A stretch of 64,000 bases of DNA, from positions 1-64,000 of the forward strand of contig ONPN01000012.1 in assembly GCA_900319695.1 (NCBI GenBank), in the 5' to 3' direction. The translations under genes and the position numbers were made by a program. The stretch comes from an uncultured Eubacteriales bacterium (lineage in GTDB: Bacteria > Bacillota > Clostridia > Oscillospirales > Oscillospiraceae). This document shows, piece after piece, positions 7,051-16,798 of the stretch. Each line of letters begins with the position of its first letter. The stretch's first letter is position 1. The notes beneath the pieces were generated by a model. That model had not been told where the DNA came from. It worked only from the letters and a program-made list of their open reading frames with translations, and did no database searches.

Positions 7051-7777
7051 GTTCGTCCCTTCTTGAAATGATATAGAGTCTCCCGGCGTCACCCTGGGGC
7101 CCGTCGCTCAAAAGGCGCACATCCGTAAAGCCGGCCGCCTCCAGCATGGAGCGCAGCGTCTCCGGCTCGTGGGCGTACTCCACATGTTCCTCGCCGCTGC
7201 GTGCCCAGAGGCGGCCCCGGCGCTCGAAGAGATCCATGCCGTAGATCAGCGCGCCCGCCTCCTCGTCGAAGTCAGCCCGCCAGAGGCAGAGCACGTCGTC
7301 CTTCTCATCGACAAAGATCTGCCCGTCCAGACCCCGCAGAAAATCCGGCGTGCGGATGTCAAAGAGCAGCAGGCCGCCCGGACGGACAAAGAGATGCAGG
7401 CGGCGAAACGCCTCCCGCAGCGCATCGAGCGAAAGATAGTTGAAGCCGTCGAGACAGCAGACTGCCGCGTCCACCGTGCCGTAGAGATCCAGCTCCTCCG
7501 CGCTCTGGCAGAGGAAGAGGGGAGGGACGGCGCAGTCCCGCCGCTTGTTCTGGGCCTGCATCAGCATGTCGGGCGAGCGGTCGGCCGCGATCATCTCATA
7601 GCCGCGCGCGGCGAGCTCCCAGGTCATGGACCCGGTGCCGCAGCAGAGATCCAGCAGCAGCCTGAACTCGCCCCCGTCGGCGCGGAAGGCTCGCTCGTAA
7701 AAGTCCGCGATTTCCCTGTACGGCACGTCGCCCGTGAGCTGATCGTACCAGGGGGCGAGGGCGTCGTAGCTGCTCAC
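7043..7777 (-). CDS. Class I SAM-dependent methyltransferase
   Basis: Cytoplasmic methyltransferase of about 244 residues with a Rossmann fold. Motif I is LLDLCCGTGSMTWELA, followed by the acidic end of strand 2 in IAADRSPDML. The start YDALAPWYDQLTGDV is typical of the small-molecule or tRNA-type methyltransferases often annotated only at family level. GTG at 7777 is taken as start because an AGGAG site lies upstream and it overlaps the YerC stop as GTGA. A much longer open frame upstream is out of family. The substrate is not predictable. Confidence 0.88.
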   Translation of the reverse strand: MSSYDALAPWYDQLTGDVPYREIADFYERAFRADGGEFRLLLDLCCGTGSMTWELAARGYEMIAADRSPDMLMQAQNKRRDCAVPPLFLCQSAEELDLYGTVDAAVCCLDGFNYLSLDALREAFRRLHLFVRPGGLLLFDIRTPDFLRGLDGQIFVDEKDDVLCLWRADFDEEAGALIYGMDLFERRGRLWARSGEEHVEYAHEPETLRSMLEAAGFTDVRLLSDGPQGDAGRLYIISRRDEHG

Positions 7778-8070
7778 GTCTCCTGCTCCTTGAGCCGCTC
7801 GAACACGACGGCGTAGCCGCCTTTTCCGTACTGGAGGGAGCGGTTGACGCGGCTGATGGTGGCGCTGGACGCGCCGGTCTGGGCCAGAATGTCGTTGTAG
7901 ATCATCCCGTCGTTGAGACAGGACGCGACCTGATAGCGCTGCTCCATGGCCATGAGCTCGGACACGGTGCACAGATCGTCAAAGAAGCGCATGCACTCAT
8001 CCATGGTTTTCAGGGAGAGGATCGCCTCGTACATCTTCTCATTGCGGGGCTTTCTGGCTTGCTTGTTCAT
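7774..8070 (-). CDS. YerC/YecD family TrpR-related protein
   Basis: A 98-residue protein with the TrpR-like helix-turn-helix (DILAQTGASSATISRVNRSL), as in the Firmicute YerC family. Family members are predicted DNA-binding proteins with no established regulon. The start at 8070 follows GGAGGTTACT, while the in-frame Met at 8097 lacks such a site. First gene of an operon with the methyltransferase (GTGA overlap) and hslO. Autoregulation is possible but not shown by the sequence. Confidence 0.88.
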   Translation of the reverse strand: MNKQARKPRNEKMYEAILSLKTMDECMRFFDDLCTVSELMAMEQRYQVASCLNDGMIYNDILAQTGASSATISRVNRSLQYGKGGYAVVFERLKEQET

Positions 8071-8209
8071 AGTAACCTCCATCCATCTTGCGCCCACGTT
8101 TCACGGCGCATCGGCTCTACGATTTTATACTTTACATCTTTACACTGAAAAAGTAAAGAGGCAATCCGAGAAGTTCACCGAAAATTCAACAGAGCGCCAA
8201 GGATTACCC

Positions 8210-8238
8210 TTGCGAAATCGACGGGTTAATACTATAAT
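8210..8238 (+). promoter_or_regulatory. Promoter of the NfeD/SPFH operon
   Basis: TTGCGA and a perfect TATAAT with a 17-base spacer, 50 bases before the NfeD-like start. Confidence 0.85.
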
Positions 8239-8287
8239 ATAGTAGACATTTTGAAGAAGTGGGCTTGACCCGCGGAGAGGAGGGACA

Positions 8288-8746
8288 GTGTTGACATTCG
8301 TCTATGAATTGAGCATGAATATGGTCTGGCTGGCGGCGGCGATCATTCTGCTGATCGTCGAGGGGCTGGCTCCCGGTCTGGTGTCCATCTGGTTTGCCCT
8401 CGGGGCGCTGGCCGCCATGGTTTCGGCCATGCTCGGCGCGCCGCTCTGGCTGCAGCTTGTGTGGTTTGCGCTGGTCTCTGTCGTGAGTCTGATCCTGACA
8501 AGGCCGCTGGCAAAGAGATACGTCAACGCCCGTGCCGTCCGCACCAACGCGGACATGGCCATCGGCCAGGACTGCGTGGTGACGGAGGCCATCGACAATG
8601 TGCTCGGCCGGGGCGCGGTGAGCGTCGGCGGCAAGATCTGGACCGCACGCATGTGTGAGGCCGACGGAAAAGCCGAAAAGGGCGCCGTCCTGCGCGTCGT
8701 GCGCATCGAGGGCGTCAAACTGATCGTGGAAAAAACCAAAAACTGA
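8288..8746 (+). CDS. NfeD-family membrane protein
   Basis: Short NfeD-type protein of 152 residues with hydrophobic segments at about residues 10-70 (WLAAAIILLIVEGLAPG, then a second pair). A C-terminal OB-fold-like domain follows (DCVVTEAIDNVLGRGAVSVGG...). NfeD proteins partner SPFH/stomatin proteins in membrane microdomains, and the gene directly downstream encodes one. The start is GTG at 8288 close behind AGGAGGG; TTG at 8291 has better spacing and is equally possible. Together they suggest a membrane-organising pair. Confidence 0.88.
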   Translation: MLTFVYELSMNMVWLAAAIILLIVEGLAPGLVSIWFALGALAAMVSAMLGAPLWLQLVWFALVSVVSLILTRPLAKRYVNARAVRTNADMAIGQDCVVTEAIDNVLGRGAVSVGGKIWTARMCEADGKAEKGAVLRVVRIEGVKLIVEKTKN

Positions 8747-8761
8747 TTTGGAGGTATGAAC

Positions 8762-9655
8762 ATGAACTCTATGATTCCCGCTGCCATCCTTCTGCTGGTG
8801 GTCATCTTCATCGCCGTGCGCTGCATCCGTATCGTCCAGCAGGCCCGCGCCTATGTCATTGAGTTTCTCGGCGCATATAAGACCACCTGGAACGTCGGCA
8901 TTCACTTTAAACTCCCCTTTGTGGAGCGCATCGCCAAGGTCGTCTCCCTCAAGGAGCAGGTGGCCGACTTCCCGCCCCAGCCCGTGATCACGAAGGACAA
9001 TGTCACCATGCAGATCGACACCGTTGTCTACTTCCAGATCACCGACCCGCGCCTTTACACCTACGGTATCGAGCAGCCCATGCTCGCCATCGAGAACCTC
9101 TCCGCCACAACGCTTCGTAACATCATCGGCGACCTGGAGCTCGACCAGTGCCTCACCAGCCGCGACATCATCAACTCCAAGATGCGCTCCATCCTGGACG
9201 AGGCCACCGACCCCTGGGGCATCAAGGTCAACCGCGTGGAGCTCAAGAACATCCTGCCGCCCAAGGAGATCCAGAACGCCATGGAGAAGCAGATGAAGGC
9301 CGAGCGCGAGCGGCGTGAGTCCATCCTTCGCGCCGAGGGCGAAAAGCGCGCCGCCATCCTCGAGGCCGAGGGCGAGAAGGAGTCTGCCATCCTGCGCGCC
9401 GACGCCAAGAAGCAGCAGCAGATCCTCGAGGCCGAAGGCCAGGCCGAGGCCATCCTCAAGGTCCAGACCGCGACGGCCGAGGGCATCCGCCTCATCAATG
9501 AGGCCGCCCCCTCCGAGGCCGTGATCAAGCTCAAGGCCATGGAGGCCTTCGCCAGCGCAGCCAACGGACAGGCGACCAAGATCATCATCCCCAGCGAGAT
9601 CCAGAGCGTCGCGGGCCTTGCCGCGGGTCTCATGGAATCTGTGAAGGAAAAGTAA
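8762..9655 (+). CDS. SPFH/Band 7 (stomatin-like) protein
   Basis: Membrane-anchored scaffold of the stomatin/QmcA type, about 297 residues. It has an N-terminal membrane anchor (residues about 4-22), the SPFH core (AYVIEFLGAYKTTW to GIKVNRVELKNILPP), and a long Ala/Glu-rich coiled coil (ERERRESILRAEGEKRAAI onward). ATG at 8762 is preferred over ATG at 8756 because the latter sits only 2 bases after GGAGGT. Its stop codon lies within the first unit of a 142-bp tandem repeat. It pairs with the NfeD-like gene upstream. Confidence 0.92.
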   Translation: MNSMIPAAILLLVVIFIAVRCIRIVQQARAYVIEFLGAYKTTWNVGIHFKLPFVERIAKVVSLKEQVADFPPQPVITKDNVTMQIDTVVYFQITDPRLYTYGIEQPMLAIENLSATTLRNIIGDLELDQCLTSRDIINSKMRSILDEATDPWGIKVNRVELKNILPPKEIQNAMEKQMKAERERRESILRAEGEKRAAILEAEGEKESAILRADAKKQQQILEAEGQAEAILKVQTATAEGIRLINEAAPSEAVIKLKAMEAFASAANGQATKIIIPSEIQSVAGLAAGLMESVKEK

Positions 9656-10035
9656 ATCCCCCATGCGGCAAGCCTCGCCACCATGAATAAAAGCTGATTC
9701 ATGGGGATTTACATGTGCATGAAATCCGGTTGCCGCATGAGCGGCGAGGATTTCGCACGCTCAAAAAAACCTATAAAGGCGTCAGCTTTTATAGTAAATC
9801 CCCCATGCGGCAAGCCTTGCCACCATGAATAAAAGTTGATTCATGGGGATTTACTTGTGCATGAAATCCGGTTGCCGCATGAGCGGCGAGGATTTCGCAC
9901 GCTCAATCATTACTATAAAGGCGTCAGCTTTTATAGTAAATCCCCATGCGGCAAGCCTCGCCACAATGAATAAAAGCTGATTCATGGGGATTTACATGTG
10001 CATGAAATCCGGTTGCCGCGTGAGCGGCGAGGATT
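9652..10035. repeat. 142-bp tandem repeat, about 2.7 units, rich in palindromes
   Basis: Units begin at 9652, 9794 and 9936, each exactly 142 bases apart; the third is cut at about 10035. Each unit holds three inverted repeats: GTAAATCCCC with GGGGATTTAC, GAAATCC with GGATTTC, and CTATAAA with TTTATAG. The first unit starts inside the stop codon of the SPFH gene. The units are nearly identical, so the duplication looks recent or is maintained by gene conversion. No gene was recognised in it. Confidence 0.92.
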
Positions 10036-10079
10036 TTGTATGGATAAAACATGAAAAACAGGGAAGGACTGTAGAGAAG

Positions 10080-11351
10080 ATGACAAACGAGAAAGCCCTT
10101 GAATTTCTGACGCGCCACGGCATGGCTCCCGAGCAGATCGACCCCGACGTGTATATCTACCGCATGCTCACCGAAATGCGCAGCGGCCTTGCGGGCGAGG
10201 CCTGCTCCATGGACATGATCCCGACCTATCTCTCCAACGACGGCCAGCTTGAGCCCGGCGTCAGCGCCGCTGTCATCGACGCGGGCGGCACCAACTTCCG
10301 CAGCGCGCTGGTGAGCTTCCAGCCCACCGGCTTTGTGGTCAGCGACATGATCAAACGCAAAATGCCCGGCACCGAGGCCCCCTGCACCTGGGAGGAGTTC
10401 ATCCGCTTTACCGCCGATGCGGTGGAGCCGCTCATGGACCGGGCCGACGTCATCGGCTTCTGCTTCTCCTACGCCGCTACCATCACCCCGGAGATGGACG
10501 GCCGCGTCATCACCATTGATAAAGAGGTCGTCGTCACAGGCTGCGAGGGGCAGCTCATCGGCGCGTCCCTCGTAGCGGAGCTGGAACGCCGGGGCATCAC
10601 CGGCAAGCGTGCCGTCATCCTCAACGACACGGTGGCCGTTCTGCTCGGCATGGCGGTCGGACTCGACAAGTCCCAGTACGCGGGCTTCATCGGCCAGGTC
10701 AGCGGCACCGGCACCAACACCTGTGTGTCCCTGCCCGTCTCCGCCATTGGCAAGCTGGGGCTGAGCGGGGATCGCGGCATGATCGTCAACCTCGAATCCG
10801 GCAAGTACGACGGCATCAAGGGCGGAGACTTCGACCGCGCCCTGGATGAGGAGAGCCACAACCCCGGTCAGAAGCACTTTGAGAAGCTGACTGCGGGCGT
10901 CTATCTCGGCGAGATCTGCCATCTCATGCTCAACGCTGCCGCCGACGAGGGACTTCTCAGCGCCGACTGCGCCGAAAAAGTCCGCGCCCTGCCGGTCTTC
11001 GACTCCGCCGTTATTGACGCCTGGGCCTGCGGCGAGGGCTTTGAAATGCTGGGCGGCGATCAGGACGACCACAGCTTTGCCCAGACGCTCAGCCGCGCCC
11101 TCTTCCACCGCTCCGCAAGGTGCATGTGCGTCAACCTCCTCGCCCTGGCCGAGCTCATCGGCGGCCGCGGCAAGCCCGTGTGCATGCTGGCGGAGGGCTC
11201 GCTTGTCCAGAAGGGCCGCTGCTATCGTCCGGAGCTTGAGCGCCTGCTGACACTCTACGGCACCGAAAAGCGCGGCATCGACTTCGAGCTGCATGTCGGC
11301 CAGGAGACAACCCTGCCCGGCTCCGCCGCCGCGGCGCTGCTGAACACCTGA
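10080..11351 (+). CDS. Eukaryotic-type hexokinase family protein
   Basis: ATP-dependent hexose kinase of the actin-like fold, 423 residues. Unlike the ROK glucokinases common in bacteria, it shows the longer hexokinase layout: phosphate-1 loop AVIDAGGTNFR (Asp67), substrate segment GFCFSYAAT, catalytic Asp183 in VILNDTVAVLLG, phosphate-2 region GQVSGTGTNTCV, then VNLESGKYDG and EKLTAGVYLGEI. ATG at 10080 is chosen because homology begins there; a Met at 9984 lies in the tandem repeat. It probably phosphorylates glucose or a related hexose on entry to glycolysis. Confidence 0.87.
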   Translation: MTNEKALEFLTRHGMAPEQIDPDVYIYRMLTEMRSGLAGEACSMDMIPTYLSNDGQLEPGVSAAVIDAGGTNFRSALVSFQPTGFVVSDMIKRKMPGTEAPCTWEEFIRFTADAVEPLMDRADVIGFCFSYAATITPEMDGRVITIDKEVVVTGCEGQLIGASLVAELERRGITGKRAVILNDTVAVLLGMAVGLDKSQYAGFIGQVSGTGTNTCVSLPVSAIGKLGLSGDRGMIVNLESGKYDGIKGGDFDRALDEESHNPGQKHFEKLTAGVYLGEICHLMLNAAADEGLLSADCAEKVRALPVFDSAVIDAWACGEGFEMLGGDQDDHSFAQTLSRALFHRSARCMCVNLLALAELIGGRGKPVCMLAEGSLVQKGRCYRPELERLLTLYGTEKRGIDFELHVGQETTLPGSAAAALLNT

Positions 11352-11358
11352 ACGATAC

Positions 11359-11387
11359 TTGCATTATTCATATTTGCGTGGTATAAT
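11359..11387 (+). promoter_or_regulatory. Promoter of the small exporter gene
   Basis: TTGCAT and TATAAT with a 17-base spacer. Confidence 0.8.
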
Positions 11388-11424
11388 GCGCGCAATATTT
11401 CTGCAAAAAGACGGAGTTGTTTGA

Positions 11425-11907
11425 ATGTTTGACTGGCTGACCGGCACGGACGCCGGCAAGATGTGCGCAACCTTTTTTCTGTCCATGCTCCCGGTAGGAG
11501 AGCTGCGTCTCGGCCTACCCTATGGGATCGCACTGGGGCTTGAATATCCTCTGGCGCTGATGGCGGCCCTGCTCGGGAACATGATCCCGGTACCCTTCAT
11601 CATCGTCTATATCAAGCGCATCTTTGAATGGATGCGAAAGCACATGCCGAAGCTGGACGCGCTGGTAACCAGGATGGAGACGCGCGCTGACACCAAGGGC
11701 GACACCGTGCGGGAATACGGCCACTGGGCGCTGCTCCTGTTCGTGGCGATCCCGCTGCCCGGCACGGGGGCGTGGACCGGCTCGCTGATCGCGGCGCTGC
11801 TGGACATTCCGACTTCCAGGGCGGTGCCCGTCATTATGATCGGCGTCTGCGTCGCGGCCGCCATTATGACCCTTGTCACCTACGGCGTCATACACGTCGT
11901 GTTTTAA
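11425..11907 (+). CDS. Small multidrug export family membrane protein (COG2426-like)
   Basis: Integral membrane protein of 160 residues with about four hydrophobic segments. The motifs FFLSMLPVGELRLGLPYGIA near the N-terminus and LLLFVAIPLPGTGAWTGSL in the middle are characteristic of the family annotated as putative small multidrug export protein. They also resemble the GxxxPG re-entrant features of the DedA-like/VTT fold. Transport is not demonstrated for most members. It has its own promoter, and a family A repeat follows the stop codon and probably terminates it. Confidence 0.82.
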   Translation: MFDWLTGTDAGKMCATFFLSMLPVGELRLGLPYGIALGLEYPLALMAALLGNMIPVPFIIVYIKRIFEWMRKHMPKLDALVTRMETRADTKGDTVREYGHWALLLFVAIPLPGTGAWTGSLIAALLDIPTSRAVPVIMIGVCVAAAIMTLVTYGVIHVVF

Positions 11908-11913
11908 AACGAC

Positions 11914-11998
11914 CGTAGGGGTCGATCCCCAGATCGACCCGCCGAAAAACGCGCATTGTCGCGAAACGGCGGGCCGATGAGGGCATCGGCCCCTACGG
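11914..11998. repeat. REP-like double-hairpin repeat, family A copy 2
   Basis: Starts CGTAGGGG and ends CCCCTACG. The two inner hairpins are GGTCGATC/GATCGACC and GGGCCGATG/GCATCGGCCC. It lies between convergent genes. Confidence 0.85.
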
Positions 11999-12010
11999 CG
12001 TTTCTATTTT

Positions 12011-13894
<1,884 letters not shown>

Positions 13895-13943
13895 ACGATC
13901 ACCTTCAATCTATGGCTCCCTTAAAGAGAGAGCCGCGAGAGGT

Positions 13944-14162
13944 TTACATAAAAATCTCACAGTCGGGCTCAACCTTGCGGCAGGCTTTCAGCACGTCCTT
14001 CATCACCTTTGCGGGCTCGGCCCCGTCCTCAAACTCCACCGTCATCTTGAGCGCCATGAAGCTCACCGCCGCGTCCTTGACGCCGGGGGTCTTCTTCGCG
14101 GCCTGCTCCATCAGATTCGCGCAGTTGGCGCAGTCGACTTCGATCTTGTAGCTCTTTTTCAT
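13944..14162 (-). CDS. Stand-alone HMA-domain metal chaperone
   Basis: A 72-residue ferredoxin-like heavy-metal-associated domain. The metal-binding motif is CANC (Cys11 and Cys14) rather than the common GMTCxxC. The remaining strands (VKDAAVSFMALKMTVEFEDG) are standard. It has a strong AGGAGG site and is first in the operon with the P1B-ATPase. It looks like the ATPase N-terminal domain split off as its own protein, presumably delivering metal to the pump. Confidence 0.88.
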   Translation of the reverse strand: MKKSYKIEVDCANCANLMEQAAKKTPGVKDAAVSFMALKMTVEFEDGAEPAKVMKDVLKACRKVEPDCEIFM

Positions 14163-14191
14163 AGCGGAATCCTCCTGTATAAATCATTTTC

Positions 14192-14211
14192 GATTAAGCG
14201 CTTGTTTAATC
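14192..14211. promoter_or_regulatory. Candidate ArsR-type operator (dyad)
   Basis: The 20-base dyad GATTAAGCGCTTGTTTAATC has 6-base arms GATTAA/TTTAATC-like. It lies between the divergent HMA/ATPase and ArsR-AraC genes and overlaps the regulator's -35 hexamer. Its size and position fit an ArsR/SmtB operator. Confidence 0.6.
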
Positions 14212-14230
14212 TTTATGCCTGGAGTATAAT
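14202..14230 (+). promoter_or_regulatory. Promoter of the ArsR-AraC regulator
   Basis: TTGTTT and TATAAT with a 17-base spacer; the -35 overlaps the dyad at 14192-14211. Confidence 0.75.
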
Positions 14231-14322
14231 CCGCACGGAACAAAAAATCAACGCCCGCGGGCCATGTGCTTCCGAAAGGGAGAAAAGCATGTCCGAACGG
14301 GCGAAAAGGGGAGACGCTGTAT

Positions 14323-15048
14323 ATGAATATCGAGCTCATGCCCCACGACCATGGAAACGCGCACCGGGCCGCGCAGCTTCAAAAGCAGCTCCGGCGCGGC
14401 GGCAGCTTTGACTCCGTGGCCGAGGTTTTTCAGCTCCTGGACGACGGCAGCCGTGTGCGCATTTTCTGGCTTTTGTGCCACTGTGAGGAGTGCGTGCTGA
14501 ACATCTCCGCCCTCACGGGCCTGACGAGCCCGGCGGCCTCCCACCATCTGCGGCTTTTGAAGGACGCCGGATTGATCGAGAGCCGACGCCGCGGCAAGGA
14601 GGTCTGCTATCGCGCGGCCGATACCCCGACGGTGAAGCTCCTGCACAGCGTCATTGAGAAGGTCATGGAGATCTCCTGCCCAGAGACGGGGGAGGAGGAG
14701 AGCGGCCCCGCGGGCTTTACACAGGAGCAGGTCGAAACCGTGCGAAAAATGCACGACGAGCTTTTGCAGCACCCCGAAGAGCGCCCCACCATTGAGGAGC
14801 TGGCCCGGCGCTGCCTGATGAATCCGACCACGCTCAAGGCGGCGTTCAAAGCCGTCTACGGGGACTCGCTGGCCTCCCACATGAAGGAGCACCGTCTGGA
14901 AAAGGCCGCCGAGCTCCTGCGCAGCGGGGAGGGGAGCGTCGCCGAGATCGCCGCCGCCGTGGGCTACGACAGCCCCAGCCGCTTCTCCGCCGCCTTTCGC
15001 GAGCGCTACCACATGCTCCCGACGGAGTATAGAAAACAACTCAAATAA
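14323..15048 (+). CDS. ArsR-AraC fusion transcriptional regulator
   Basis: Two DNA-binding modules in one 241-residue chain. Residues about 30-115 form an ArsR/SmtB winged helix (VAEVFQLLDDGSRVRIFWLL, then TSPAASHHLRLLKDAGLIESRR). It has a Cys-rich potential metal site, CHCEEC at residues 52-57, where CadC/ArsR carry ELCVCDL. Residues about 155-240 form an AraC-type double HTH (TIEELARRCLMNPTTLKAAF; VGYDSPSRFSAAFRERY). The start at 14323 follows AAAGGGGAGA. Divergent to the metal pump genes, it is probably a metal-responsive controller of them. Whether it represses, activates or both is not visible. Confidence 0.87.
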   Translation: MNIELMPHDHGNAHRAAQLQKQLRRGGSFDSVAEVFQLLDDGSRVRIFWLLCHCEECVLNISALTGLTSPAASHHLRLLKDAGLIESRRRGKEVCYRAADTPTVKLLHSVIEKVMEISCPETGEEESGPAGFTQEQVETVRKMHDELLQHPEERPTIEELARRCLMNPTTLKAAFKAVYGDSLASHMKEHRLEKAAELLRSGEGSVAEIAAAVGYDSPSRFSAAFRERYHMLPTEYRKQLK

Positions 15049-15055
15049 AACAGAA

Positions 15056-15138
15056 ATGTCATCCTGAGTGTAAGCAAAGGATCTTTCCCACTGTACATGC
15101 GGAAACAAAAGATCCTTCGCTGCGCTCAGGATGACAGC
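15056..15138. repeat. Long inverted repeat between convergent genes
   Basis: TGTCATCCTGAG pairs with CTCAGGATGACA, and inside it AAAGGATCTTT pairs with AAAAGATCCTT. The stem-loop lies between the stop codons of two convergent genes and could terminate both. I see no second copy in the window. Confidence 0.75.
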
Positions 15139-15140
15139 GT

Positions 15141-15872
15141 TTATATAATCGGAAACCCCCCGTCGACGTGCAGAACCTGACCGGTCACGTATTCGGCCCC
15201 GGCGAGGTAGAGAACCGCGCGGGCGATCTCCTCCGGCTTTCCGAGACGGCCCAGCGGGATTTCTTCCGCCAGCATGTCCAGTGTCTCCCTACCGAGCACC
15301 TGCACCATGTCGGTGTCAATGACCCCCGGCGCGACGGCGTTGACCCGTATCCCGCTGGGGGCGAGCTCCGCCGCGAGGGAGCGGCTCAGGCCGATGATGG
15401 CGTGCTTGGTGGCGGAGTAGGCCGCCTCGCAGGACGCGCCGTGCCTGCCCCAGATGGAGCTCATGTTGACGATGCAGCCCGCGTGCTCGTGCAGCATGGA
15501 GGGAAGCACGGCCTGGATGGTGTTGTAGCAGCCGCCGAGATTGACCGCAAACATCCGATCCCAGGTCGCCCGGTCGATGTCCTGAAACTGCATCTGCTTC
15601 CCGATCCCGGCGTTGTTCACCAGCAGCGTCACCTTGCCGAGCTCCTTCTCGCAGCGTTCGACCATGGCCTTCACCGCCCCGGCGTCGGCCACGTCGGCCT
15701 GTACCCAGATGGCGTCGGCCCCGGCCGCGCGGAGTTTCTCACAGAGCTCGGCCGCGAGGTCGGCGCGCTCCACACAGTTGACGCACACGGCCCAGCCCGC
15801 CCCGGCCAGCGCCACAGCGCAGGCCCTGCCGATCCCGCGCGAGGAACCGGTGATCAATGCGACCTTCCTCAT
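15141..15872 (-). CDS. SDR-family oxidoreductase (FabG-like)
   Basis: Short-chain dehydrogenase/reductase of 243 residues. The NAD(P) loop TGSSRGIG, the NNAG motif, and the catalytic Ser-Tyr-Lys (SSIWG...AYSATK) are present. The C-terminal VTGQVLHVDGGF is typical of 3-oxoacyl-ACP reductases. Its start overlaps the stop of the PlsC gene by ATGA, so it is translated with an acyltransferase. That makes a lipid-related keto-reduction plausible, though many FabG-like proteins have other substrates. Confidence 0.88.
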   Translation of the reverse strand: MRKVALITGSSRGIGRACAVALAGAGWAVCVNCVERADLAAELCEKLRAAGADAIWVQADVADAGAVKAMVERCEKELGKVTLLVNNAGIGKQMQFQDIDRATWDRMFAVNLGGCYNTIQAVLPSMLHEHAGCIVNMSSIWGRHGASCEAAYSATKHAIIGLSRSLAAELAPSGIRVNAVAPGVIDTDMVQVLGRETLDMLAEEIPLGRLGKPEEIARAVLYLAGAEYVTGQVLHVDGGFPII

Positions 15873-16684
15873 GCCGTCTCCTCCTCAAGCGGGAGACCGA
15901 GGTGCTCAGAGATCAGCGCCCGGCTGTGCGCGGCGAGCTCCTGGGTGCTCGCGGCCTTGACCTTCTCCGCCGGGATGCACTCCAAAATGTCGAGATATAC
16001 ATGCTTGGGGCGGCGCAGGAAGTGCCCCTTGACCTGATCGCTGCCGCGGATGGCGGCGATGACGAGGGGGGCGTTGGCCCGCTGGGCAATCTTGAAGGAG
16101 CCCGCGTGGAAGGGGAGCAGAGTATCCTGCTTGCTGCGCGTCCCTTCGGGATAGACGCACATGGAGCAGAAGTCCTGCTTCATATAATTTGCCGCCAGGA
16201 GAATACTCTTGAGCGCCTCGCGGTCGTTCTCGCGGTTGATGGGCAGAAAACCCGCCCCGTAGGCGAGAGGCCCGATGAACGGCAGCTTGAGGTTTTCAGG
16301 CTTGGAGATAAACGACACGTTGTATTTATACAGCGCCGGATAGGTGACGATGGGGTCGAAGCCCGAGCGGTGATTGCACACCAGCAGGAAGCGCCCCTCC
16401 TGCGGCAGAAGAGCCTCCCCGCTCAGATGGGGGCGGACGCCGCACCAGCTCAGGATCCAGCGCGCACAGGAGGCGCAGCCGAAGCGGTAGATGGGCTTTT
16501 GTTTTTCGATGGGCTTTGTGTCGTCTACTGTCGAGGCGACGATCACCCAGAACACCACAAACAGAAGGTTCAGCAGCACGAACGCGCCCAGCCCGCTCAG
16601 TGCCGCCTGCCAAGGAAGCAGACCCACGCGGTAAAATCCCGCCGCCGCGGCGAGCGAGACAAACAGAAATATCCAGACAATCAT
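15869..16684 (-). CDS. plsC: 1-acyl-sn-glycerol-3-phosphate acyltransferase
   Basis: Membrane acyltransferase of phospholipid synthesis, 271 residues, converting lysophosphatidate to phosphatidate. Two N-terminal membrane segments lie at about residues 1-50. The HX4D catalytic motif is NHRSGFDP (His105, Asp110). The glycerol-phosphate site PINREND and the YPEGTRSK motif also appear. First gene of an operon with the SDR gene and preceded by its own promoter. GGAGG lies close upstream of the start. Confidence 0.92.
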   Translation of the reverse strand: MIVWIFLFVSLAAAAGFYRVGLLPWQAALSGLGAFVLLNLLFVVFWVIVASTVDDTKPIEKQKPIYRFGCASCARWILSWCGVRPHLSGEALLPQEGRFLLVCNHRSGFDPIVTYPALYKYNVSFISKPENLKLPFIGPLAYGAGFLPINRENDREALKSILLAANYMKQDFCSMCVYPEGTRSKQDTLLPFHAGSFKIAQRANAPLVIAAIRGSDQVKGHFLRRPKHVYLDILECIPAEKVKAASTQELAAHSRALISEHLGLPLEEETA

Positions 16685-16720
16685 ATGAATGCCTCCGTAA
16701 AAGCGTATTCTATGCCGTCC

Positions 16721-16748
16721 ATTATACCGTCCCGACAGAAAAATTCAA
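16721..16748 (-). promoter_or_regulatory. Promoter of plsC-SDR
   Basis: Minus-strand TTGAAT and TATAAT with a 16-base spacer, 36 bases before the plsC start. Confidence 0.75.
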
Positions 16749-16798
16749 GTCTTGACCGCGCCGCTTATCTATTATAAGGTATCCGTGAGGTGATCGCA

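Noticed and set aside
8204..9664. Long minus-strand open frame over the NfeD and SPFH genes
   Set aside because: It is a GC-rich shadow frame rich in Asp, Gly, His and Leu without family features, and the plus strand encodes clear NfeD and SPFH proteins with promoter and ribosome sites.
9652..10035. CRISPR array
   Set aside because: The repeats are 142 bp, contiguous and without unique spacers, and no cas genes are nearby.
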